Assembly: GCA_045649485.1 (NCBI GenBank)
Contig: JAZRPZ010000115.1
Span: 1-44,139 of the forward strand
Length of the DNA stretch: 44,139 nucleotides
Source of the DNA: RUG11247 sp045649485
GTDB lineage: Bacteria > Bacillota > Clostridia > Christensenellales > Aristaeellaceae
Direction of reading: 5' to 3'
Below are positions 1 to 9,183 of this stretch, piece after piece. The notes under the pieces were generated by a model. That model was not told the DNA's origin, did no database searches, and saw nothing but the letters and a program-made list of their open reading frames with translations. The translations under genes and the position numbers were made by a program. How positions within the stretch are numbered: position 1 is the stretch's first letter; each line of letters starts with the position of its first letter.

Positions 1-3000
1 AGATCCCCTTCTGCATACCACGCTATGTATAGCTCGTTTTCGAATACATACGCACCGCCGTCTTCATAACTGAAGCCTTCAACCGTAATTACAGGCTGCT
101 GCACAGAATATACGACAGGTTCGGGCGTGGTTTCAACGATGGGTTCTGCGGTAGGTTCAACAATGGGCTCTGCGGTAGGCTCTACAGCAGGCTCAACAGT
201 GGGTTCTGCGGTAGGTTCAACAATGGGCTCAGCGGTAGGCTCAACAACAGGTTCTGCAGTAGGCTCAGGTGTAATCTCAGGAGCTGCTTCGGTATTGACA
301 GCCTTTGTGAACCTTACAGTACCGGAGATATTATAAGCAGCATCGGCAGAGTGTACTGCCTCAACAGTGATCGCATATACCGCGCCATCAGCCATATTAG
401 CATAATCAAGATGGAGAGAGGTATAATCAGTGGCCTCGGCCGACTGGATCAATCCACCTACTTCATCATAAAGATATACATTATATGCTGCAACGGGTCC
501 GTTTACGGTCCAAGTGAGGTTCAGTCCCTCTTCTGTTACGTAATATATTCCGTCTGCTTCGACACTGTTAACGGTGATGTTCAGATCACTCAGATACTGA
601 ATCTCTTCAACCTTGGCTGCCTTGGCAAATGCAATGGAAGAAGTACAATTCAGTGCAGCATCGCTTGCATGAACGGCTTCAACAGCGAAAGAATAGTATT
701 CTCCGTCAACGAGATCTTCGTATGCTATATAAGCATAGTTATCGGTAATATTGTCGAACTGTCTGATCAGGTTGCCGACACCGTCATAGATTTTGACATT
801 ATAACCGACCACGGGACCGGATACGCTCCAGTCAATATACAGACCGCCTTCGTTCACCATGTAAATACCGTTTTCTGCAGCAGCATTTACATTAATAATC
901 AGATTCGAAAGAGGCTCTGCCTTTGCAGCACGTGCAAATACTACACTGGTCTCATAATCACCGGCAGAATCATGCGCAATGAAACGTATAGTATACCTTT
1001 CGTTCTCCGACATTCCTGCCGCAGTCAGCGTCATGGATGTATATCCAGTATGCTCTACGTTCTGGATGACAGTGCCGTTGCTGTCCGTCATGGATATCGT
1101 GTATTCTGCCGCATCACCGGTATTTGCCCAGCTAATCATTGCGGGAATATCGGGATCGATCATATACACTCCGTCGGTAAAGACTGCATCAACAACGGTT
1201 ACCACAACTTCAACGATTCTGGGTTCCGCAGTAGGCTCAGCCGTAGGTTCTACAGTGGGTTCCGCAGTAGGCTCAGCCGTAGGTTCTACAGTGGGCTCAG
1301 CAGTAGGCTCAGCCGTAGGTTCTACAGTGGGCTCAGTAGTAGGCTCAGCCGTAGGTTCTGCTGTGGGTTCCGCAGTAGGCTCAGCCGTAGGTTCTGCTGT
1401 GGGCTCTGCAGTGGGTTCTTCCTCTGCAATAGGCATTACCGCAGGATTCAGAGTTATATAAACCGTTTCATCTGCAGTCGTTCCGTCAGAATATGCGGTA
1501 ATACGCAGGCCAAATACGCGGTCAGCCATCACATAATCTCTGGTAATCGTTATGGATGTCTGAGCTGTCTGTCTTATTGCAGAAAGTTCGAAACCGTTGG
1601 AATCGATCAGTTCAATATCGAAATATTCGACATTTGCAGATGCAACCCAGTTTATGTCTATGGGATTATCGCCGATCATCCATACTCCGTTGGACATATC
1701 AGCACCATTCACGAACACTTCAAGTGCAATGGGCTGTACTGTGGGTTCCTCGGTAGGATCGGCTTCAATTGCAGCAGCTCTCAGCATTACCTTTGCCGAT
1801 TTACCGTTGCTGTTCGTATTTCCCGCAGGGAAAGCAGTTACAACAAGGTAGTAATCGGTTTCGGGCGCAAGATCATTTGCAGATATCTCAATTCTGCCGT
1901 CAGTGACCGTACCGGGAGCGAATACGACATTTCCCAATGCATCCGTTACAGTTGCCTGATACTCAGCTTCTGCTTCTACAGTCCAGGTAAATGCCGCACC
2001 GGTCATACCGATTATATGGCAGTTGCCTTCGAGTACATAATCACCGCTTACTGCAATAACAGGAGCATTCACCTCGACCACAGGCTCGGCAGTGATCACG
2101 GGCTCGGGAGTGGGTTCTATTGTAGCCAGAGGCTCGGGAGTGGCTACGGGAGTGGGCTCGGGCGTAGGTTCGGCCCTCATGGGTATCTCAAGGTATACAT
2201 TTGCACTCTTGGCATGTTCCATGGTTCCGTTTTCAGGTATGGCATATACGGTAACATGGAATATTTCACCGCCGGTAAAGCGAGTGATATCAAGCTGCAT
2301 TTCCGTTTTATCGGTGTATCCATGTGCAATAAGAACGCCGGAAGAATCGAGAATCTCGAAATAGCTTGCGCCGAGCTTGCCTTCAACCTTCCAGGATACG
2401 GAAATAACAGTATCTTCTACCCTGAAAATACCGGGGGCAGATTCGATCATTACATTGCTTATGCTGATGACAGGAGCTGTGATTTCAGCAATAACAGGCT
2501 TTGCGGGTGCATCATTGCTGAAAAGCAGTTCCTGTACACTTATAGAAGCAATACCATTTACTTCAAGACCGGCAACGGCCTGGAAATCTCTCAGAGCATA
2601 ATAAGTCTTTTTACCGAAATATCCGGTACAGGTTCCGTTGAAATAGCCAAGTTCGCGAAGCCTGAGCTGCAGGTTGTAAACACGGTTGTTTTCGTCACCT
2701 CGACGCAGGACGATAAATCCGCTGTACTCAATTGCATCTCTTGAGAAAAGAAGCTTCTGCATATAGGCGGTTGCGATTCCGGTAGGATTAAGGCCATTCT
2801 CGCGCTGGAAACGCTTTACGGCTTCGCGTGTATCATCTCCGTAATAGGATCCGGCGGTACCTTCGAGATAATACAACTGCTTAAGCCTGCGGTTCATCTG
2901 CTCTACGCGTTTGCCGGAATCGCCGCGGTTCATCTCAAAATAGCCTATGCACTGAGGCGCAATAGGATCATACAGACGCTGCAGAGTCTGGCTGTCTGCG

Positions 3001-4508
3001 ACACCGGTAGTAACCAGTCCGTTTTCCTGCTGGAACAGCATGACGCCGGCTTTGGTATAAGGGCCGTAAATGCCGTCTGCGGGGTCAGCCATATAGCCGA
3101 GATAGCGCAGCCTTTCCTGCATTTCAGTAACTCTCAGACCTCTTGCACCATAAGCAATGCGACGATAGGGATCATAGACAGGCTTCACTTCGGAATCGAA
3201 TATCATTTCCTGAGTAGCCTTATCGGCAATACCGGTTACAGCAATGCCGTTGAAATCCTGGAAAAGCATAACGGCATAACGGGTTCTCGGTCCGTAGATT
3301 CCATCGACCTTGTCATTAAGATAGCCGAGATCGGTGAGAGCCTGCTGAAGCTCCGCTACGGCGTCTCCCCTGCTGCCGAAACTCAAAGTTTCATAAAGTC
3401 TGGCAGGAGTAAGAACATTGAGAGTATTCTGCTCGGTTTCAAAAGGACAGCTTGCAAGCAGGGTTATTACGGTATTGTCTTTTACTTCTTTATTATCGGT
3501 CAGTTCATCGCTTCCCGCATAATCGAAATTGAATGCAAGAACATATTCAGGCTCATTGTCCTGCTCGGAATAGACGTTAAGCTGACCGCTCACGCCTTCA
3601 ATAAATACATCTTTTATGTCGATTCCTTCGGGAACGGTAATGTTCGCAAAAGGAGAAAGTGTGCAGGTATTGTCATCTATGCAGTATACTACGCCGGAAT
3701 CATCCATTACCAATGCCATTGTATAGCTGGTAGTCAGGCTGACAGGGACTCCTGCAAGGCCGGTATCGATATACTCCCAGATAAGGGTATCGGGAGAATA
3801 ACGGACCACCTGCTTACCGGAAGCGTTGGAAGTAATGATATATACATATCCGTTTATGTACTCAAACTGTTCAACGCCTGCTGCTACGAGCTGAGGGAAG
3901 CTATCGGCAGGATCATCAATATAAAGAGCGCCTTCATCGGTCAGAACAAGGTCTTTTTCTCCTGCAATTCTGCGTTCGGAGCCCAATATACCGTTGAAAG
4001 AACTGACCAGACCATAGTCTGCATCATATACAACAGCACCGGCACCGGAAGCATAGCCGATTATGAGACCGTGGTGAGAATTCTGAAGATAGACTACTTC
4101 TTCTTCGGATGTATGTATCAGCTTTTCAGAGCCGGCATAGGTCATGTAATATACACTACCTGCTTCAGAGGCAGGAACGTAGTATACTCCCATGCCATCA
4201 TAAGAACATGCCAGTTTTACATCGCCGGTCATTACGGTTTCTGCAGAAGTCGAAAACTCGGCAAAAGTAAGCACGGCTTTTCCTTCTGCATCACGGGTCA
4301 AATAAGTTACCCTTTCCGTATCAATAGACAATAACGTATAAGCATCGGTAGCATTTATACGTTCAGTATATCCGGTAAGGAATACTCCGCCTTCCGAATC
4401 GAGATATGCAGATATACGGTCATTTTCAACCACTACCGCATCTGCATATGCAGCAGAACACAGCGTAAGCATAACCATTGTCAGCAATATCGCAATGTAC
4501 CTTTTCAT
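1..4508 (-). CDS. Large secreted protein with four peptidoglycan-binding domains and Pro-Thr-Glu linkers (3' end outside window)
   Basis: Open for about 1,502 codons from ATG at 4508 to the left edge without a stop, so the C-terminus is missing. GGGAGGAAG lies just upstream of the start. Residues 1-22 are a signal peptide ending AYA, with cleavage predicted before DAVVV. Residues about 25-370 look like a beta-propeller-type region. Four PG_binding_1-like repeats follow at about 372-435, 448-511, 525-590 and 602-665, each with a GD/GxRVxxLQxxLxxLGY start and a DGIYGxxT core. After these come Ig/fibronectin-like beta modules (for example around W692, and later modules with ISW, IDW or LTW) joined by PTPEP/PTAEP linkers. 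The protein probably sits in or on the cell wall. No catalytic domain is recognisable in the visible part; one may lie beyond the edge. Confidence 0.85.
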   Translation of the reverse strand, partial: MKRYIAILLTMVMLTLCSAAYADAVVVENDRISAYLDSEGGVFLTGYTERINATDAYTLLSIDTERVTYLTRDAEGKAVLTFAEFSTSAETVMTGDVKLACSYDGMGVYYVPASEAGSVYYMTYAGSEKLIHTSEEEVVYLQNSHHGLIIGYASGAGAVVYDADYGLVSSFNGILGSERRIAGEKDLVLTDEGALYIDDPADSFPQLVAAGVEQFEYINGYVYIITSNASGKQVVRYSPDTLIWEYIDTGLAGVPVSLTTSYTMALVMDDSGVVYCIDDNTCTLSPFANITVPEGIDIKDVFIEGVSGQLNVYSEQDNEPEYVLAFNFDYAGSDELTDNKEVKDNTVITLLASCPFETEQNTLNVLTPARLYETLSFGSRGDAVAELQQALTDLGYLNDKVDGIYGPRTRYAVMLFQDFNGIAVTGIADKATQEMIFDSEVKPVYDPYRRIAYGARGLRVTEMQERLRYLGYMADPADGIYGPYTKAGVMLFQQENGLVTTGVADSQTLQRLYDPIAPQCIGYFEMNRGDSGKRVEQMNRRLKQLYYLEGTAGSYYGDDTREAVKRFQRENGLNPTGIATAYMQKLLFSRDAIEYSGFIVLRRGDENNRVYNLQLRLRELGYFNGTCTGYFGKKTYYALRDFQAVAGLEVNGIASISVQELLFSNDAPAKPVIAEITAPVISISNVMIESAPGIFRVEDTVISVSWKVEGKLGASYFEILDSSGVLIAHGYTDKTEMQLDITRFTGGEIFHVTVYAIPENGTMEHAKSANVYLEIPMRAEPTPEPTPVATPEPLATIEPTPEPVITAEPVVEVNAPVIAVSGDYVLEGNCHIIGMTGAAFTWTVEAEAEYQATVTDALGNVVFAPGTVTDGRIEISANDLAPETDYYLVVTAFPAGNTNSNGKSAKVMLRAAAIEADPTEEPTVQPIALEVFVNGADMSNGVWMIGDNPIDINWVASANVEYFDIELIDSNGFELSAIRQTAQTSITITRDYVMADRVFGLRITAYSDGTTADETVYITLNPAVMPIAEEEPTAEPTAEPTAEPTAEPTAEPTAEPTTEPTVEPTAEPTAEPTVEPTAEPTAEPTVEPTAEPTAEPRIVEVVVTVVDAVFTDGVYMIDPDIPAMISWANTGDAAEYTISMTDSNGTVIQNVEHTGYTSMTLTAAGMSENERYTIRFIAHDSAGDYETSVVFARAAKAEPLSNLIINVNAAAENGIYMVNEGGLYIDWSVSGPVVGYNVKIYDGVGNLIRQFDNITDNYAYIAYEDLVDGEYYSFAVEAVHASDAALNCTSSIAFAKAAKVEEIQYLSDLNITVNSVEADGIYYVTEEGLNLTWTVNGPVAAYNVYLYDEVGGLIQSAEATDYTSLHLDYANMADGAVYAITVEAVHSADAAYNISGTVRFTKAVNTEAAPEITPEPTAEPVVEPTAEPIVEPTAEPTVEPAVEPTAEPIVEPTAEPIVETTPEPVVYSVQQPVITVEGFSYEDGGAYVFENELYIAWYAEGD
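119..285 (-). repeat. Second coding PTAEP/PIVEP tandem repeat
   Basis: This is another linker of the same protein, coding for alternating PTAEP, PIVEP, PTVEP and PAVEP units on a 12-bp period. It is less regular than the repeat at 1218-1424. It joins two beta modules near the left edge of the window. A shorter, more degenerate PTPEP linker of the same kind lies at about 2075-2175. Confidence 0.85.
1218..1424 (-). repeat. Coding tandem repeat, long PTAEP linker of the secreted protein
   Basis: A 12-bp unit coding for Pro-Thr-(Ala/Val)-Glu is repeated in frame. The units are grouped into a higher-order period of 36 bp, seen about five times between 1218 and 1400 with few substitutions (Val or Ala alternates at one codon). 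The result is a stiff, acidic linker of about 70 residues between two beta modules. Near-identity at the DNA level suggests recent expansion and variable length between strains. Confidence 0.9.
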
Positions 4509-4662
4509 TTCCGCTTCCTCCCATTTTCAAAGGCAACCTTTGCCAGTTTATATTTTTAGACGCAAACTTCCGGTAATTGTTCCGTTGCGCATAAAATATA
4601 AGTCAAAATATCATTATATGTAAATTATAGCAGATATTATGTCTGATTCATAGCGAAATATA

Positions 4663-4691
4663 TGGATTTATGTCATTTTTTATGCTATAAT
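4663..4691 (+). promoter_or_regulatory. Extended -10 promoter for the GH172-type gene
   Basis: TGCTATAAT is at 4683-4691, with only a weak -35 about 17 nt upstream. It lies 24 nt before the ATG at 4715, with AAAGGAG as ribosome binding site between. The opposite strand has a candidate TGCTATAAT (-10 at 4629-4624) for the large secreted protein. The 206 bp between the two divergent starts contains no gene. Confidence 0.6.
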
Positions 4692-4714
4692 CCGAAAAAA
4701 GGAGAAAATCTCAT

Positions 4715-5812
4715 ATGTATACGGAGCTTTTCGAGAACCCAAGAGGCCGATATACCAGATGGTTTTCCTTTGAGAATCCCGAAGGAAAAAAAGGTGCAGG
4801 CGCTCAGAAGAATAAAGGCATGAAGGGTGCGCCTTCAGCAACCATCCATCCCGGCGAAAGCGTTGTACTGGCTCACTATGAGGGTTCCGGTATAATAGAT
4901 ACCCTCTGGTTCGCTCTGGACAGTTTCAATAAACCGAATGGCATCAATGCATTGAAAATCGAATTCTTCTGGGAAGGCGCTGATATCCCTGCGGTAAGCG
5001 CACCTGTCGACGAGTTCTTCTGTCATGCTGTCTCAACAAATAAGAAACCCTTTGAAAACTACCTGTTCTCAAGCCCTGAGGGCAGAAGCTACAATTGTTT
5101 TGTTCCTATGCCTTTCAAGAAGGAATGTAAAGTCACTCTGACCAACACATCCGAGGAACTTGATATAGTTGTTTTCTATTGCCTACAGATGACCTGCGGT
5201 GTGGAATTGCCCGAAGATCACCTGTATTTTCACGCAATCCATATGCCCATGGAGCGTACTGCGTTTCTTAAGGATCACGTGATCCTTCCGCGAATAACCG
5301 GAAGAGGCCGTTATCTTGGCTGCAATGTACAGATGCATGCTGCTGACGGCTATAACGGCACATGGTTTGGAGAAGGCGAAATAAAAATATACCTGGACGG
5401 AGATACGGAATTTCCTACGCTGGCAGGAACCGGAACAGAAGACTATATTCTGACATCTTACGGACAGGACGTATTCAGCACTTTGCGCGCAGGCTGCGTT
5501 CTTTGCGAAAAGGATGAACAGGGCCGTGTACATGCTGCCTTCCATCGCGTTCATGTTGAAGATCCCATCTATTTTGACAGTGATTGTATGATCACACTTC
5601 AGCAAGTAGGCGGCGGAACACCCGAATTCGTTAACAAGGCTATTGCTTCCGGTGCTCCCGTTCTCCCTGTAAGCAGTACTCTTAAGAACGGCGATATTCT
5701 CTGGGGAGACAAGGCAGTTACAGACCATCCCGAATGCATATGGATAAATTTCATGCGTGAGGATTATGTAGGATCTGTTGCCTATTTCTATCTGGACAGG
5801 CCTTCACATTGA
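4715..5812 (+). CDS. DUF2961 protein, GH172-type glycoside hydrolase
   Basis: The 365-residue protein has the DUF2961 hallmarks. An N-terminal jelly-roll strand region has the motif EGSGIIDTLWF (residues 56-66). The signature GEGEIKIYLDGD (219-230) is followed by LAGTGTEDY (236-244). DUF2961 proteins are the GH172 family, whose characterised members act on difructose dianhydride and alpha-D-arabinofuranose linkages, usually as oligomers. E220 or E222 with E242 are candidate catalytic acids by position. No signal peptide, so probably cytoplasmic. Substrate cannot be read from sequence. ATG 4715 is supported by AAAGGAG. No terminator follows; mscL starts 49 bp downstream. Confidence 0.85.
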   Translation: MYTELFENPRGRYTRWFSFENPEGKKGAGAQKNKGMKGAPSATIHPGESVVLAHYEGSGIIDTLWFALDSFNKPNGINALKIEFFWEGADIPAVSAPVDEFFCHAVSTNKKPFENYLFSSPEGRSYNCFVPMPFKKECKVTLTNTSEELDIVVFYCLQMTCGVELPEDHLYFHAIHMPMERTAFLKDHVILPRITGRGRYLGCNVQMHAADGYNGTWFGEGEIKIYLDGDTEFPTLAGTGTEDYILTSYGQDVFSTLRAGCVLCEKDEQGRVHAAFHRVHVEDPIYFDSDCMITLQQVGGGTPEFVNKAIASGAPVLPVSSTLKNGDILWGDKAVTDHPECIWINFMREDYVGSVAYFYLDRPSH

Positions 5813-5861
5813 TAAAAGCCTCTCAGAGAGAGGTTATTATAGAAAGAAAGAGGTTATTACC

Positions 5862-6290
5862 ATGAAATTCTGGAAAGAGTTCAAGACCTTCGCCTTCAAG
5901 GGCAACGTAATCGACTTGGCAGTCGGCATGATGATCGGCTCCGCATTCACCGCCATCGTTTCTTCTCTGGTAAACGATGTGTTCATGCCCGTCCTCTCCA
6001 CCCTGACCAAGGGCGTAAACTTTGCAGATATGGGAATCCTTATCTCCAAGGCAGCAGTAGAGGGTGAAGCTGACGTTATTCTCAAGTACGGCGCTTTCAT
6101 TCAGGCCGTCATTAACTTCTTCCTGGTAGCTCTGTGCATCTTCCTGTTCGTCAAGTTCATTAACAAGCTGCGCGCCAAGAAGGAAGAGCCCGCTCCTGCA
6201 CCCGCACCCGCACGCACTTGCCCCTACTGCATGAGCGAGATCGCCGAGAAGGCTACCCGTTGCCCCCATTGCACCAGCGAACTGAACTGA
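5862..6290 (+). CDS. mscL: Large-conductance mechanosensitive channel MscL with C-terminal zinc ribbon
   Basis: 142 residues. The start ATG at 5862 follows an AGAGG site; an upstream in-frame ATG at 5778 would add a non-homologous extension. The N-terminus (KEFKTFAFKGNVIDLAVGMM) is the MscL amphipathic helix and TM1, followed by a GSAF glycine hinge. TM2 is around residues 85-105. The channel opens under membrane tension in osmotic downshock. After an Ala-Pro linker, residues about 122-139 form a CPYC...CPHC zinc ribbon, which E. coli MscL lacks but which occurs in some Gram-positive members. Only 13 bp separate its stop from the EamA gene, so the two are probably cotranscribed. Confidence 0.93.
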   Translation: MKFWKEFKTFAFKGNVIDLAVGMMIGSAFTAIVSSLVNDVFMPVLSTLTKGVNFADMGILISKAAVEGEADVILKYGAFIQAVINFFLVALCIFLFVKFINKLRAKKEEPAPAPAPARTCPYCMSEIAEKATRCPHCTSELN

Positions 6291-6303
6291 TACCGACCAA
6301 AGT

Positions 6304-7197
6304 ATGAATAAAAACCTCAAGGGCAGTCTTATCCTCGTCCTTGCGGCGCTTGTCTGGGGCCTCGCATTCGTGGCACAAAAAGACGCCGCCGGCGGTATAG
6401 ACCTTTTTGCATTTACATTTGCCCGATCTATACTTACTACCCTTGCCCTTATGCCTATATGCGCGGCGCGATTCAGACGCCGCGCAGAGGGCGTACCGGG
6501 TATCGGTAAGCATATTCTCACAGGTCTTATAATGGGCCTGCTTCTTTTTGCCGCAATTGTTACGCAGCAGCTCGGACTCAATATGGGCGCGAGTGCAGGC
6601 AAATCCGGCTTCATTACGGCACTATATATCGTTATAGTACCTGTTCTGAGCATATTCATAGGTCAGAAGCTGGCTGTACGCACCTGGATCTCCGTTCTGC
6701 TCGGTCTCGTGGGCGCAGCACTGCTTTCCCTTGACTTTTCCGAGAGCCTTTCAATGGGCCTTCCCGAAGGTGTCACTCTCATTTGTGCCATCGTGTTCTC
6801 GTTCCATATCCTGTTCATCGATCGCAAGACCGTGGGATATGATGCTGCGATGCTGAACGCAATACAGTTTGCGGTCTGCGCGGTGCTCGGATTTGTATGT
6901 ATGTTCATATTTGAGAAACCGACATTGGTCGATTTTACATCCAATGCGGGCAGCATACTCTATGTAGGCATATTCTCCGGAGCAGTTGGCTATACATTCC
7001 AGCTGATCGGTCAGAAATATGCACCTTCGGCAGTTGCTTCGCTTATCATGTGCCTTGAAAGCGTTTTTGCCGCACTTGGCGGATGGCTAATTACCGGCGA
7101 GATCATGTCGCTGCCCGAATATTTCGGCTGCGCACTGCTTCTGTCCGGCTGTGTACTTGCCAATTTGCCCGCAAGAAAAAGCGAACTGAGCGTATAA
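6304..7197 (+). CDS. EamA/DMT-family transporter
   Basis: 297 residues with ten predicted membrane segments in the two five-helix EamA repeats. The first repeat starts LILVLAALVWGLAFVAQK (about 8-25). The second repeat contains the typical GAVGYTFQLIGQKYAPS motif around 230. Members export metabolites or take up nucleosides and amino-acid-like compounds; the substrate is not predictable here. The ATG lies 13 bp after the mscL stop and has only a weak AAAG upstream, so translation may depend on coupling to mscL. A strong terminator follows at 7216. Confidence 0.85.
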   Translation: MNKNLKGSLILVLAALVWGLAFVAQKDAAGGIDLFAFTFARSILTTLALMPICAARFRRRAEGVPGIGKHILTGLIMGLLLFAAIVTQQLGLNMGASAGKSGFITALYIVIVPVLSIFIGQKLAVRTWISVLLGLVGAALLSLDFSESLSMGLPEGVTLICAIVFSFHILFIDRKTVGYDAAMLNAIQFAVCAVLGFVCMFIFEKPTLVDFTSNAGSILYVGIFSGAVGYTFQLIGQKYAPSAVASLIMCLESVFAALGGWLITGEIMSLPEYFGCALLLSGCVLANLPARKSELSV

Positions 7198-7215
7198 CCA
7201 ACATAACAACAAAAA

Positions 7216-7248
7216 CAGACGCCGCTTTAAAGTGACGTCTGCTTTTTT
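7216..7248. terminator. Bidirectional intrinsic terminator
   Basis: CAGACG (7216-7221) pairs with CGTCTG (7236-7241) around an inner CGCTTT/AAAGTG stem. T6 follows on the plus strand (7243-7248) and T5 on the minus strand. It separates the EamA gene from the convergent Tet-like gene. Confidence 0.85.
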
Positions 7249-7284
7249 ATGCCTGATCTGTCATTAATATCTGCGAAGAAGTAC

Positions 7285-9177
7285 TTACAGATCGAATATA
7301 CCGCCTTCAAGGGCACTTCTTGCAGCAAGTATATACTTCGAAGTATCCAGCGGGTCAACGCCTCGCCTTTCGCATGTCTTTCCAAGTTCAAGCGGACATT
7401 CTTTGTATCCTTTCAGCTTGGTGGACATAGCGCCTCTTCCGCCGGTCATCGCGGCAAGCCTCTGCGAAAAATCCACAGACGTTGCTACAGGAACATCGCA
7501 TTCCATGCGGATCATACCGCGGAAAGGTTTCGAATCTCTCGTTTCTCCGCGCATTGCTATTATTTCGCCCATTACCCTGCCGGCACATTCTTCCGGAACG
7601 GTAATACGCATATCCAATATGGGTTCAAGCAGTACCGAACCGCCTCTGCGCAGTCCATCGAGGAATGCTATGGGAGTAGCAACGATGAAATCAAGCGGAT
7701 GGGTATGGAATTGATGGTGGTTTCCGTCAATAAGAGTTATTTTGACATCATCCACCTGCCATCCGAGTATGCCCTGCCTCGTAGCAAGCGGTATCGCCTG
7801 TTCAACCTGATGCTGATATCGCATGAGTATATCGCGCACAGGTACTACAGAATCAAACACCACTCCGCTTCCTCTGGGCAGAGGCTCAATTGAGAACTTT
7901 ATTACCGCCCAGCATGGTTTGGGGGCAACATATGCATAGAATCCCTCAGAGCGTTCCGCAATTGTTTCACGATAGATTACGTTTGGCGGACCGAATACCG
8001 TACGTATGCCGAAACGATTTTCAAGGGTATCTGCCAGTATCTCAAGCTGAATCGCACCCATGACGCGCACATGAGGTACCCGCTGATAATCATCTACGCT
8101 CAGGAGAGGATCTTCCGCGCTCAGTTCGTTCAATGCTCGCCTGAGGTCATCTAACTTTCCGGGATCTTCAGGCTCCGCCTTTACAAGCAGCAGCGGCTGA
8201 CGAAGCGCGCCGGGATTCACTCCGCCGGGAATCAGGGATACATCTCCAAGTACATCGCCTGCCTTGATATCTCCCAGACCATATATTACGCCTATATCGC
8301 CGGAAGACAATGTACCTGTATCGCCCGCCTTCCCTTCAATGGCGATATCTCTTATCTGGGTTATCTTGCGTTCGCCGATGCTTTCGCGTGTTCTGAGGCT
8401 TCCGGAATACATTCTGACATAAGCGGCCCTGCCCATTACGCGATCATTCTCAATATGGAAAACTACGGCTGAAAGCGGACCGTCAGAATTATCGGAAGGT
8501 GCAGGCAGATAATCAACTATGGCATCCATAAGAGCTTCAACACCATTGTCTCTGAGTGCCGAACCGCTGAGCACCGGTATAGCCGCGCATTCTGCGGTCA
8601 ATTGCGCTATTCTTTTTCGCAGTTCATCTCCGTCCCATATATCGCCGCCGAGGTAGGCATCCAACGCCGCTTCGTCACGTTCGGCGATAAATTCCATCAT
8701 CGAAGCATCATCGCATACATTTACAAAGACATTTGCCAGCGTTTCGTTTGCCGCATTCATTACTCCGTCTGTATCAGCGCCTTCGCGATCAGTCTTATTG
8801 ATAAACATGACCATCGGTCTTGATTTCAGCGCAGCAAAAAGAGCCTCTGTCTGCGGCTGAATGCCTTCCACGGCACTTACAACCATAACGGCACAGTCAA
8901 GCGCCCACATGCTGCGTTCAACTTCGGCGGAGAAATCCATATGTCCGGGAGTATCTATTATATTTATGCGCGTGCCCTTCCATTCAACAGGCGCACAGGT
9001 GGAATAAACTGAGATACCCCTGCGGCGTTCTATCTCCATGCGATCGGTATGTGCTGTGCCTGCGTCAACGGAGCCCACAGTACGTATCGCGCCGGAATGC
9101 TGCAATATTCTTTCTGTCAGTGTGGTCTTGCCGGCATCTACATGGGCAAACACACCTATATTTCTTATATTTTTCAT
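7285..9177 (-). CDS. Tet(M)/EF-G-like ribosomal protection GTPase, divergent
   Basis: 630 residues, close to the 639 of Tet(M). GTPase motifs are intact: AHVDAGKT (11-18), switch I RRRGISVYST (51-60), DTPGHMDF (75-82) and NKTD (127-130). EF-G-like domains follow; the domain IV region has PLPRGSGVVFDS and the end is the family-typical TKLKGY segment. Known members enter the ribosomal A site and release tetracycline. Here the domain IV loop that reads YYSPVST in Tet(M) is HHQFHTH (487-493), so a resistance role is unproven; it could serve another translation or ribosome-rescue function. The start aligns exactly with Tet(M). No ribosome binding site is visible, and the promoter suggests a leaderless transcript. 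Confidence 0.85.
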   Translation of the reverse strand: MKNIRNIGVFAHVDAGKTTLTERILQHSGAIRTVGSVDAGTAHTDRMEIERRRGISVYSTCAPVEWKGTRINIIDTPGHMDFSAEVERSMWALDCAVMVVSAVEGIQPQTEALFAALKSRPMVMFINKTDREGADTDGVMNAANETLANVFVNVCDDASMMEFIAERDEAALDAYLGGDIWDGDELRKRIAQLTAECAAIPVLSGSALRDNGVEALMDAIVDYLPAPSDNSDGPLSAVVFHIENDRVMGRAAYVRMYSGSLRTRESIGERKITQIRDIAIEGKAGDTGTLSSGDIGVIYGLGDIKAGDVLGDVSLIPGGVNPGALRQPLLLVKAEPEDPGKLDDLRRALNELSAEDPLLSVDDYQRVPHVRVMGAIQLEILADTLENRFGIRTVFGPPNVIYRETIAERSEGFYAYVAPKPCWAVIKFSIEPLPRGSGVVFDSVVPVRDILMRYQHQVEQAIPLATRQGILGWQVDDVKITLIDGNHHQFHTHPLDFIVATPIAFLDGLRRGGSVLLEPILDMRITVPEECAGRVMGEIIAMRGETRDSKPFRGMIRMECDVPVATSVDFSQRLAAMTGGRGAMSTKLKGYKECPLELGKTCERRGVDPLDTSKYILAARSALEGGIFDL

Positions 9178-9183
9178 GGTAAC

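Noticed and set aside
1218..1424. Possible CRISPR-like array of short repeats
   Set aside because: The units are contiguous, in frame and code for PTAEP linkers; there are no unique spacers and no cas genes.
351..2744. 797-residue open frame on the plus strand
   Set aside because: Antisense shadow of the secreted repeat protein; Cys/Tyr/Arg-rich low-quality translation, no ribosome binding site, and the minus frame has signal peptide and domains.
4528..4544. Small hairpin beside the start of the secreted protein gene, considered as a riboswitch or thermosensor
   Set aside because: Only 5-6 bp stems (CAAAGG/CCTTTG), with no conserved riboswitch architecture; too little to claim.
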